Positions 40,296 through 61,300 of a DNA stretch of 64,000 bases are shown piece after piece. The notes beneath the pieces were generated by a model, which was not told the DNA's origin, searched no databases, and saw nothing but the letters and a program-made list of their open reading frames with translations. The stretch comes from Doris montereyensis (Eukaryota > Mollusca > Gastropoda > Nudibranchia > Dorididae). Both the position numbers and the translations under genes were made by a program. The stretch is from contig JAXRKP010000468.1 of the NCBI GenBank assembly GCA_037039925.1, positions 206,001 through 270,000 on the forward strand. The letters are read 5' to 3'. The first letter of the stretch is position 1. Each line of letters starts with the position of its first letter.

Positions 40296-43200
40296 CTGGA
40301 AAAAAATTGACAAAACATTTAACCCTCAATTGGAGTGTGAAGTAGGGTATGTTTAAACTATATACATACAATAGTTTGTATGAGCTTGAGTGGGGCTCTT
40401 TTCAAATGCACAAATCAATGAAAGGTGTAATACTTTTATGAAAAGTTTAATAAATTTATTCTTTCCTATGTTTTTCTTTCCAAATTAATTTCCTTAAAGG
40501 AAAACAAAACAAAAGACAACAAAGATAAAAAATGAATGATAAAAAATAAACAGCCCAAATACATAAACAAAATAAGGAATAACAGAAAATGTCTGTAAAT
40601 TGAGACTGAATAAGATCTTATAAGAAAGAGCTAGTCAGACATTAAAGAAGAAAAAGAAAGAAGTTATGAATGCAATTTCAAGATTGATTCATTATACCGA
40701 CTTATTGATACTCCTCAGAAAGCTCCTATTTAAGAATAAACAAATGTGGTGAGGAAAAGACAACTGTTGCAACAGTACTACAATACAGTAGTAGTGATCT
40801 AAGAACATGCCCTTTGGGAAATTGAAAAATTGTGCTGATAGCCAGACAACGGTGATAAGTGTACAGACATTTCTGTAGCCAATGGCAATACAGTTCTACC
40901 TGACAAATACACAACAAATCAATGGAAACTTCCTCATTCACCACGTTGATTACGACTCACATCTTTGATTTGATTGACAATGATTAAACTCAATGTAGTT
41001 AAAGCAATGATGAATTTAGACCATTATTTATTTTACCTAAGCAAAACATTGTACATTATGATGCCACACTGGCTGGCAAGTAGAGTAAAATTAAGATTCA
41101 CTGTTAACGTCCTATGCTGGAAGATGATCATTGCTTGCCAGGCCCAGATGAATGAAATTGGCAACTTGCCGTCAGACAGATAGAGAGAGTTTGCTATTAG
41201 CTCCTATTTATTGTAGTTGAGAGGCGTGATTTGATCATCTACAAATCTGGTTTACTTGAAATGCCTTCATATTTGCAATCAAGAATATCTGTCTTGACAA
41301 CTTTGACAAGTGAGGTGTCTGTTATAACTGTTAAATATCGTGTGCTGCCACATTTGGCGATTAACCGGCAATATACAGATTTTTACTGCCATTTTCTCAA
41401 TCAGTGTTAGGGTAATTTACGTCAAAATTTTGACTGTTTTTACCTACTCTTGCCTACTAAAATTTTTGTAAAAAAAAAATTATATGTCGTATGGACATTT
41501 TTCTGTCATGAACTTGTAGATAAATGATCGTTCTACCCGAATATGCAAAGAACAGAAAATCAACCTTTTGGTCCAAAACTCGCCAGTCCATGTGCCCCCC
41601 CCCCCCCCCCTCCCTTAAGTACTACTACTGTATCTCATTAATTCTTAAGGGATTGAGTGCCAATCATGTTTTACATTTTTACAATTTAGTTTGAATCGGT
41701 ATGCATAATGGTGCAAATATATGTTTGAATAGATGGGAGGATGTCCATAGTCGGGCATATCCAAGGGACATACGGTAACTGTGAAGAAAGTAGGGGTAAA
41801 AAAGGAGAGAGGTTGCCTCTAGCTGCAGCAGTGTTTCGTGACTATTTGGCCATTTCCACCATTTTGACAGGGTGTGAAATTATGACAAAGTGGACAGAAA
41901 ATTTCAGCACAAGCAATTCAAATGTCAGTGACATGGGTCAGTGTGACACATCGGACTGAAAATAACCACTGTTTCGAATGTGTCGCGATTTTCCTTTTCA
42001 TATATATGAACATAATTCTAAATGCAAAACAGTAGAGTTATCTAATCTGCATAATAATTTGCATAACACTGCATTCATACTGTATAGTAACAGGTTTACC
42101 TTTCATAAGATCTATCATAATCTCTAAAAGTTTAACCCTTTTCCCCCCCACATCAACCCCACCACCCTCCTACATACTTTTATATCTCATCAACACCAAT
42201 AGTCTTCTGTTCTCTGCTTGTAACTCTTCCCCCACTGGAATTTGTATGCCTTTGCTAACTACAGTTACATAAGTTTATGCCTGTGGTGTGATATTTTTGC
42301 AATTATTTACTAAACCACTCAAAACAATAATAAAAGGACTGGTGGATGATCATCTTCATGAAAGAGGAACATTGGAACAAGAAACAAATAAACCTAGAAT
42401 AGAAACTAAAAAACAAAACAAAAAAGGCAAAAAACAAAGACCCAAAGCAGATTTAGCGCTTCAGATCTAATCAAGATCCAGATATTTAGTATCTAGAACA
42501 AATCCAGATGAAGATTTTGCACTATTCTGTATTTTCATATGGGCAAATGTTAAACAAAACAAGTTAAACACGATGGATGCTCATTCAATTGCATTCAGGA
42601 AAAAACTGTAGGTAGCATAGCCTACAAATGAAATATATATCTAGTTATCGAGTTTAATTATTATACAATAATATAAGCCGATAGGCTAGTAATATTTCAA
42701 TTTTATCATTTCCAGAGATTGATATCATTCGAGAATGAGAATGGATTCACTTTCACATGAATGAAAAACTAGAGATCTAGTTTAACTTCTAGAATATATC
42801 TGAATTCCAAAGAGCAATGAAAGCAAATAAAAAACACACTCTTGAAGCACAAATGTGTTGCGCCTTATTGATGTAGTGGCCATTTTAGTAGTCTTATTGG
42901 TTAGCACCAGCTCAAATCCTGTAAAATTGTGGTGCTCCAGGTGTCTTCATTGTTTACATGGTCGTCAAACCGCCATTGCTTCGATGGTTACGGGAACGAT
43001 ATGGGCACGACTATTGTATAATTAGATATCAACATTTTAAATATTTACGCTGAAATAGTGTAAATAACATCTTAGACTTGATAATGCGATACATATCACA
43101 AACTGCATGACTGGCCTTCTCTGTAGGTACACTATTTTTCGGCTAGACAGTTATTTGTTTTGCTGTCTTCTGATAAAACTTATTTTCGATGGAAGAAAGT

Positions 43201-43438
43201 AAGAAAGCTGACTATTGTTTAAACTCGTATATATGTAGTTGATATTGAACACATGAATTAAGAGCGATTTCTAGATGTTTAGGATCGATCCTAAAAGTAC
43301 GCAGAAAAGAGCTCTTGTACTTTGAAAAATATTATGAAATGTTTTTTCCTTCTACTTTCATTTCGTAAACTGCCTGTCATAGGAAAAAATAATTGACGAT
43401 CATTTACAAGGATCTTGTCGGAGTGATTTACTTTCAAT
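40296..43438. promoter_or_regulatory. Divergent intergenic region between the CARD-TPR gene and CLPP
   Basis: Transcription of both genes must begin here or close by. The segment 42890-43020 is relatively CpG-rich for the neighbourhood (GGTCGTCAAACCGCCATTGC, CGATGGTTACGGGAACGATA) and is a candidate promoter. A C18 run lies near 41597. No TATA box can be assigned. Confidence 0.35.
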
Positions 43439-52619
<9,181 letters not shown>

Positions 52620-53424
52620 CGTGATGTTTTATGTTTTATATTTCTTTCTTTTCACTGAATTGATTTAACTGGTTCCAGATACAAGAAAGACATGCAAATT
52701 TTTCTCAAGGCATTACTGTGACTGTTTGAAGTGTGAGTTGTGTAAATGTATTTGGTAATAACTACTCAAACTTCGTGCCGCCATTCTCATTTACAAGTGA
52801 TGCAAGCGGATATAAATAGAATCTAGTTTGGCTTGGTCACAGAGCAAAGAGTCAAACACACACGCACGGATCACTGCCATGTATGTATTAGTAATCTAAC
52901 ACTTACAGAAATGACACTGACACTAGTGACACAAGGCTTCTTCTTGTTGAGAATGAGAGTACTGAAATTTTGGAGACAAAGTTTGTCATCCACTGCTTAG
53001 GCCCAGGTCAGCAGAATGAAAAGTAGCATCAGCATGGGCCCAGATCACATCATCCTGACAACAGTTTGGCGGGTAAGACATGGCTATGATTGGGTCCAAT
53101 TGAGTGGTGAGGAATAGGCTTCTCAGCAGTGTCATAACCTAGGCTATTCCATTCTGAGTTAGGGGTGTTTCTGTTAATGTGTTTTTTAGACTACACAAGA
53201 GACTGGGACATCCCACTATTGTGGTATAACACTACAACACCTTTTCACATGCCCTTTACAACACTAAGTTACTCCTGGCACAACAGTTGGCAGTATAACA
53301 AGGTTTGAGTGTATATGTTATGTTTAAAATGTGATTAAGGTATGAAACATGCAGTTATTTGTCACTTATATTTCTTGTCATTTTTAATGTGATGGGTATA
53401 CATAAATTGAGATTGAGAGAATGC

Positions 53425-53430
53425 ATTAAA
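53425..53430 (+). promoter_or_regulatory. possible CLPP polyadenylation signal (ATTAAA)
   Basis: ATTAAA variant about 800 bases past the CLPP stop, followed by T-rich DNA. No canonical AATAAA was seen nearer. Confidence 0.3.
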
Positions 53431-53673
53431 GATTTATCAGAAGATAAAAAAAGATTCAGTAATTTTTTTCTCTTTGTATTGTGATTTTTCTGTGTGCCTT
53501 AGTTAACTTTTCATCATAGAATATGTTGCTTATGGCCTCGCATATCATTTCACTACTTTCTTTATTTAACAATCAAAATTAATTATGAAGTGGGTGGGTT
53601 CTGGAGAGTTCTATTCCTTTCCATTTATTCCTTTGCATTTGGATTTTATCTGACTCTTTCCTTCTAAATTACC

Positions 53674-54430
53674 TGAGTACAGTGAGCTCACCTATAACGG
53701 CATCGAATACAACAGGATCTCAGTTACAACTGGAATTTTCAAGTCTCTTTTTTAATGTCTATAAAAGCTATATAAACTATATACCCTACACGGCTACAAC
53801 AGGATTTTGTGTTTTAAAAAAAATGCGCCACTTAACACTCTGTAAAGGAAAAAATAATTTGTATCAACTTGAGAAACTCTAACATAAATCATGTAATAGG
53901 AAGGGAGAGTTGGATTGGCGCTCTCCTGTGACACTCCCCATAGGCTAGACCTGCATGCTACATACTACACGTATTATATATACATCATGTAAGCTACGGT
54001 ATTGTTAATATCATGCCTACACATAGGGCCCGTTACGTGCTGTACTGTTTTTTGTTTTATTTCTTTTTTACTAGCCTGCATGATTTAGGCAGGGCCTGCG
54101 GTACTGTTTACTGTAGCATGGCAATGCTATGATGCTCAATCACAGCAGCTGCCTGTTACTGTGTGTTTGTGCGTGCGTGTGTGATATTGACTTACGCGTT
54201 ATGTAGCCTGTACGGGTATTAACGGGGACAGTGAGAGAGACAGGAAAGGCTTGAGTTGTATCAGAATAAATTCTATGTGGCTGCTAGCACTGCACTGTCT
54301 TTGATCGAAGTTGCAATTAGAGTCTAATGTACATTATATAAATGAGTAAATATAGATGAATTTGGGTTCCCTCCCTTTATAAACGGTTACAACTTGCGGT
54401 CTCGTAACTGAGTTCCACTGTATATCTTTG
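53674..54430. mobile_element. MITE-like element with imperfect terminal inverted repeats
   Basis: Left end GTACAGTGAGCTCACCTATA and right end CGTAACTGAGTTCCACTGTA pair imperfectly. Inside are ACAGGATCTCAGTTACAACT and CTACAACAGGATTTTGT units. It lies just downstream of CLPP. Confidence 0.5.
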
Positions 54431-54539
54431 GGACACTCCTGGTCATAGTCAGTAGTCACACCTGGTGGATGGACTATAAAGTGGGAAGCTTGCTAAAGAA
54501 CAGCTACTTTGCTGTAATATGAATTAAATTGGTATAAGT

Positions 54540-54700
54540 GGGTGAGTGGTTGGCAAGGGTTGCCGTTAGATCCTTCCTCTTTCCTTTCACTCTTTCATTT
54601 ATCTTTCATCTTGCTATTTCCTCTTCACTCTTAATTCATCCTGAGATCACTGCATGTGGTGAAAGGGATGAGTTTAAACGAAACAAAACAACATAAAAAG
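54540..54700 (+). mobile_element. copy of the 154-bp SINE-like family
   Basis: GGTGAGTGGTTGGCAAGGGT, TGCCGTTAGATCCTTCCTC, CATCCTGAGATCACTGCATG and an (AAAC)-rich tail. Confidence 0.72.
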
Positions 54701-56279
54701 GTATAAGGGGACATAACTTACAATGGATAGGCAATTCATGTATGAGGATATAATATGACAATGTCTGAGCTTAACGATACAAATGGTAAAACGATTCTAT
54801 TGTATCACCTTGATAGTAGCATGTACCAAGGTTGAGAAAAGAACAAGAGAAAGAAAAAGATTTGTCTGCACTATTGAAATTTGTCCCTCCATTATATTAT
54901 GTATGAAGTGATTTCAAGGTGAATAAAAATGAAACAGAACTTAAGAAGGATAAAAGGAAAAGAATGAAATCAAAGAAGTTGAACCTATCACTATCATCAA
55001 TGGCCTCCAACCACCTGCAAGAAGAGGAACTAAAAGAGAAAAAGAGAATGCTTGAAAGTGTTAGAAAAAGGGACAGCTTTTTATTGTTATATATAGTACG
55101 TTATACATTGTGCTTCACTAGCTTTATAAATTAAGAGGCAATGCTTGATTTATCATTCAATATAAACAAAGATTTCCTCCTTTTGTCTAATTATAGTGGT
55201 GACCTCTCTGTAGGGTTGTAGTTGTAGAGGTTGTCACCGAGACATATAAGTCAATATTTTGTCATTGAGAGACAATACTTGATTCACAATATCATGTTTC
55301 TTGTATTGCATGCTTTCTCATTTAATGTACCTTAGATCGACACAAACTTTCAAAGGTTCCGTGCATGAAATTTGTTCTAGGCTATAGCGTGTTTATTTTT
55401 AAAAGCTATCTGGGCAAACCTAAAAAATCTCACTGAAGAAGCTAAGATAAGACCTTGTGACATAAATGGATACTGTCATGTTAATTTTCATAATATGTAA
55501 ATAAGAGGTCAAATTTTCTCCAAGCCTGTAGGCTCATAGAGCCAGAAAGAGTGTATTCCATCGTCTGTAGTGTTAAGGGGGCGTCCTACTGAATTTTCAC
55601 TTTTTTCCCCTAATGCATTTTTGGCTAATTTTTCCTGCCAATTTTCTTGCATCTAACGTACTATGTAAATGTAAAAAATTTTGGGAAAAATTATTCTTGC
55701 CATGGTAACGGCGGCCATGTTGAATTTTGATGCCGAAATTTAAAATCTTAAAATCTCAAAAAGTATAAATGCAATGAAATTCTTTTTCAGACATATTCTT
55801 TAAACCCTTAAATAAGAGTAAGACATATTTAATTTATCTCAGTTGTTTTTAAATGTGCTTAAAAAAAATCAGTATTTTATTAAAAAATAACTATTGATAA
55901 ATGTAATATTTTGATTTTAAAGGTGCACAAAAGATATGAAAATCAAAATAAACCAGTGAAAATCTCTAGTTCCCAATAACAAATACTAGTCTAGCTGTGT
56001 ACCAAATTTCAACACTCTGGCATGAATACTTTCTGAGATTTTTTAAGATTTTAAAAACGTTGTATTAAAACTCTTTTGAGAAAAACGGGTTTTGAAAATT
56101 CAACTTTCTTCAGAATGATACAGGGCTACTGATGTACTCGATTCTAAAGATGTTGAAGTAGCATTCAGCCTTAAATGGAATACCAAATTACCGCAGTACA
56201 GGATGCTAGTCTGTCACAGGCTTCACCTCTGGGCTACAGCCATTCTTTTTGCATAAGGGTGTTTGTGGGCACTAACATA

Positions 56280-56395
56280 CTGGTAGGTCCTTTAACTTTT
56301 CCACATGTTATTCATTTGTTTTCTGTGAATTCACCTTGAGACCACTGCATGTGATGGATGGGATAAATTGTAATGAAACAAGCAACTGAAAAATA
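56280..56395 (+). mobile_element. copy of the 154-bp SINE-like family
   Basis: TGGTAGGTCCTTTAACTTTT, TGAATTCACCTTGAGACCAC, GCATGTGATGGATGGGATAA and the tail GAAACAAGCAACTGAAAAA. Confidence 0.68.
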
Positions 56396-58282
56396 ACTAG
56401 TTCTCCTTCAGGCTTCACCTCATAAATTGAGTGAGCAAAAAAAGTGTTACCATCACTCCCTAAACACTCACTCCATAAATTTAGAAAAAAAGACACAACA
56501 AGCATCAGGCCCAGAAAAACTTGAATTTGAACCACTACATCACCATAATTTAGAGTTTGAAATATATAGTAGCTATCACGCCATTGTGCTGTCTTTCAAG
56601 TGAATTTAAAATTCATGCAATAAATAATCCATGTATTTCAAATTATTCTTTTGTCACATTATTTATGTAAAGGGAATAAAACAAATATTTAAGAAAATTT
56701 TATAAGTAATCACACAACTCATATGTAATTGCACTCTTGAAAATCAATTTATTATATATTTCCATATCAATTATGCGTAAAATTTGAGAATGAAGAATCT
56801 GCTGAAAAGATAATGTGGTTTCACAATTATAATAACATTTTGTATGCTTGCTTCAATACAAAAGTTTCCACTTACACATTTTCTCTCAGAAAAGTGCAAA
56901 ATGTCATGTGTGCACCGACAGTTTATATCAAAGTTATATGATGACAAATGGTAAACAATAAAAATAAAGCTTGAATTTGAATACTATCCTAAAAACAATA
57001 TATCACCTTAACCATGATCTGGAAAAAGATGATGAAAAAGCAAAGTTTACAAAGTAGTATTTTAGAATCAAACATAGCGAAGCTGTTTGGAAGATGTGAG
57101 GTGTACAAGAATGAACTATGCAGTTATGTAGCTGTTTGCAAACTTTTAACATAAACTGTAGCTCTTGTTTTTTTATTTGACTTTTATTCCATTTAATATC
57201 AACAATAACAGATTTCACAGTTTCTTATGTTTGCATTCAATAATCTAAGTGATACAAATTTTCATACCATAACAGCTTTTTTAAAGAAAAAGGAAGTTGA
57301 AGAAACCATGCTGTCCTGATGTTATAACTGCCTTTAGACTAGACTGCATTACTTTTGATTTTACCCTGGGCTCTGAAAAAGCATGAATTTATTGCACAGA
57401 ATTTCAAATTTAAACCACCATAGTTTTCGTAAAACCTTAATTTTTCCTTTAATTTTAATTTCTATTCAATTTAGTCAAGCATTTAGCAGAGATTTAATTC
57501 TTAGACATGCATTAAAGGCTTAGTGAGAAAAACAGTAGATTCCCTAAATGTTTTGAAATTCTGTATTTGATTCAAATGTCTTGAGAGAGAGAGAAAAGAA
57601 AAAGCTCTCAATATTAACACAACGAATTCCAATTAATGAAGTACTACATTTGTATTGTTAATCTCAAAATTTCATGAAAAATATTTAATGTCAATCTGTT
57701 GTTCTTTTTAGAAATAACAACAGGCATATTTCCGTATGCAAAATGTGTATTGCACCTGCCTTCAGGCTGTCAAGTTCATGGAAATAAAGGGTGAAGATTC
57801 CTTTTGAAATTTTTTCCCCTACCATATTTGCAAAAAAATAATTGCATCTCATGTTAAATGCCATATGAACCAAAACAGGGGGGGGGGGGGGGGGGCAAAA
57901 AAGGGCATGAATGAATATTCCCCTTCCCCTCCTTGTTTCTCCATGAAATAAAAACAACAATGAAAGAGAGAAATTCAAACACAACGGAGAAACATAAAAT
58001 ATCAATTTCAGTATCAGAGAACATGTCCTGCAGTGGCCATGATGAAAACAATTTTCAATTTTTATATTTTCAGATGAGTAAACAGGAGATCCTCGTATGG
58101 TTGCCAATCCACAGAAAAGAAGCGAGTTGTTCTGAATCAACTTACTCTGTATTAGAAGTCACACTTGGCTCCAGTGTAATATTTTACAAAATTGTCACAA
58201 AGAAACGAAAAAAAAAAAATAAGAGAAAAGTTCAATACACATTTATATAAAAAAATATCAACGGTGAAGAGCGAGGTCGTCT

Positions 58283-58384
58283 TTACTCTCCCCAAGCATT
58301 GGTCATCATGAGCTTAAAGTACATGTCGTTATCAATGCAGGCACTGAGACATGAGTAGTAGGAGAGAAACTCGTCAATGGTCAC
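58283..58384 (-). CDS. CAPSL: CAPSL last exon
   Basis: Acceptor TCTTTGCAG. Encodes VTIDEFLSYYSCLSACIDND and MYFKLMMTNAWGE, then TAA at 58285-58283. Confidence 0.94.
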   Translation of the reverse strand: MTIDEFLSYYSCLSACIDNDMYFKLMMTNAWGE

Positions 58385-61300
58385 CTGCAAAGAAGACAGG
58401 AAAATTTAACTTTATTTTACGATAAGTTTATTCATTTCTTTAAAAAGCGCTACTGGCTAAGGGAGACCTTCAAGTTGAAATGACATAAGATTATTTTAAT
58501 TAATGTGACAAAGCAACACTCTTCTTAATTCTGTCTGTTAAAGATTTCACTTAATCACATTGCCCCTCTAGTGATTCAAATGACAAAATACATATGTACA
58601 TGATACTAAACGCCTATTTGGTTAACTCTGTGATAAGTTAGTGGAGATATACTTTAATTTCTAAAAGTGAACACATTGTATTTACAAATTATAGAAGACA
58701 GCTTCAATGGGGACATTTTTTTTCCTATTCATTATAAATCATATGAAATGAAAATCAAGTAGAGTTGGAGCTTATCCAAAATCAGACAAAGTGAGAAGAT
58801 GCTGCTTTGGGAGCTGATCAATGGCTACAGGAATATTGAATGACAGCTTTTGGAAAAGATAAACAGTTTAATGTACTAATGATTATATCCTGAAGTGGAC
58901 CGTGAACTGTTGTCGGGCTAACAGATTTGTTTTGTTGTACAATTACGGGTTTCTTTGAATGGATGTATGGTGAAATGGATTTAAAAAGAAGTGAATAGCA
59001 ACAATCCAGGAAAATTATTATGCTGATAAGTTTGATGAATCCAGTTTATGTTATGATATTTCTAATGCAAAAAACATGCAGTGGAGTGGAAATTGAAATG
59101 TTATTTAAAGATACCATCACTGTACCTTGCCATCCACATGGTCCTTAGCTTCAAACACTTCCAAGAAATTTTTAAGAACTCGTGCTTTAGTCCATTCTCC
59201 ACTTTTGAACTTAGGATGATGATCTACCTTGTAACACGATGCAAGGTCTTCCACAGTAATAACACCATCACCTGGAAACATATCAAGAAATGGTAATTGA
59301 TCATTTTAAGAAAAATGTCATAAAACCCATTCTACAAAATGATAGACTGGATTCATATCATACTTGATAATTGATTACATTTGATCCATTGTCAAAAAAT
59401 AATGACAAATGCCACAAACTGAACTGAGGATGATAAAGTCCATAAAATAAACTATAAATACCTCCCCAAAAAACCCAACCTTCACTGATCTTTAACAGCT
59501 CTTCTTCTAATTTGGCTGCTCACATTACAGATGAATAAGTCATACATGTATGCATTAACAGTCACACCTGTTGAAATTACAAATTGCCGTCATAACTTTT
59601 GTAAAGTGTTAGGTATAAAAAACAGAGTGGGCGACCAGAGCAGTGACATGAGGGTTGTCCTTCAAAGAGACTGAAAGACATTGAGAAGTCATATGACAAG
59701 GGTGTGGCGTTGCCCCTAAAGAATATCATAAGGACACCAAGAGCTGCGTCAATCTTTTTCATTGATGGAAAGGGAATAGGAGGAAATGGGGAAAGTTTTT
59801 TCTTGGTATTGGTAGACTTGTTGTCATATTTGTAAGATATTCTGTTAACTTCTTGAATAAAGAAAAATACTAGCAATTTTGGACAGTAGGAACGGAGATA
59901 TTTAAACAAATGTTTGATTTAAGAATTCATACAGATGAGAATGAGTGTCCACAAAGTGGCATTGTTTCATTTTTTTTGTCTTGCTTGATACTGTTAATGT
60001 TAGAAAATGAAAGAAAAAGGAAAAATAAAATGGTACGTATTACAAAAGTGAACAAAACTGAATTAAATTTACAACTGGCAATCTAAATTATACAACAATA
60101 CAGATTTGGAACTAAGATAACATGCTGCAATGTCCAATTTGAAATTTACAACTTTATATTTGCAGTTATTCTCCATGAGGATCTTAAAGACGAACTTGAT
60201 GTTTACAAGATTCAACAGACACAAAAACATTAATTCAACATAATCAATTTTGTAAAAGAAATAACAAAAGGAAAGAGCAATAACAAACACAAAATGAAGG
60301 AAAAAATTACAAAAGGAAATAAAAAAAACAGCAAACAAATTGCTTCAAACACATACAACATGCACTCTTAATCCCTTATACCCATATGTTTTCAAAATTG
60401 AAAATGCGGATGATGTTAAGGAAGAAGAAGAGGAGGAACTTATATATTTTTGAAGGACCAGGAAGGAGGAAAAAAGGAAGAGTGAAAACAAAAGGAAGCT
60501 GATAATATTGGATTGATATCATAAGAGGAAATAAAAATAAATCAGGTGGGAACAATCTTTCTGTTATATGTTTGCTACCACAGTGCTTTTACATAACATA
60601 AGCTTAAATAGCATTGGTCATGTCTGGAGTATTTTCAATCCGCCCCTCGAAGAGCTTTTATTCTTGGTAAAGGAATTAAACGTTTTTGTTGACCATAGTC
60701 ATCAAGCGGTCTTCTTTGTGTGACACATCAATATTCACATGAATTATCTATAGTCTTTCATTCATTCCAGTAAAAGTTAGATGCTGGACGCTTGTCTAGT
60801 TACAGACCAATTTTTACCAGGGACAATCTGCAAGTCCAAACTGGAGCTTCAATCCTGGCATAAGAGAAAGTCATTTTACAGCCCTTCATGTCCACTGTGA
60901 CCTTCTATGTCTAAGATTTGACTAGCCACATTATTGTACCATACTTTTATTTGTTTGTAACTGCTGTCACTGGTTGCATCTGGTATGATATTATTATATT
61001 TCTTTCATTTTGTCACTTTCATTCCTAAGCTAGAATTTCCGTTCACATCTTTGTCTTTGTTTTATTAAACAATTATATTACGCAAACCCGTATTCATCTA
61101 TTGCTCTCATATAAGACAATATGGGTGTAAAACAACACCAATTAATTCAAGTATTAATTGTCAGTAAAAACAAGCATTTTCATGACACAAACTTAAAAAT
61201 TATACTGTTGAAGAGACAGCCATTATTATGTAATTACACTTTCTATATAGTATTTTAATACTTATTTGATTCATACATCTTTGGGAATATTTAAACATTT

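Larger units (their letters stand above)
52620..58282. other. Intergenic region between CLPP and CAPSL (tail to tail)
   Basis: Holds the 3' untranslated DNA of both genes, a MITE-like element, two SINE copies, a short SINE 3' fragment at about 55510-55580 and a G18 run at 57878-57895. The segment 55590-56150 is unusually uniform AT-rich sequence that I cannot assign. Confidence 0.55.

Noticed and set aside
41741..41959. 72-codon frame in the divergent intergenic region
   Set aside because: Considered as an upstream exon of either gene; phase and splice borders do not fit.
54919..55134. Lys-rich 71-codon frame downstream of CLPP
   Set aside because: Composition follows A-rich DNA; no splice signals or known motif.
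57691..58140. 149-codon minus-strand frame just past CAPSL
   Set aside because: Crosses the G18 run, which supplies a Pro stretch; beyond the stop codon of CAPSL and without family resemblance.
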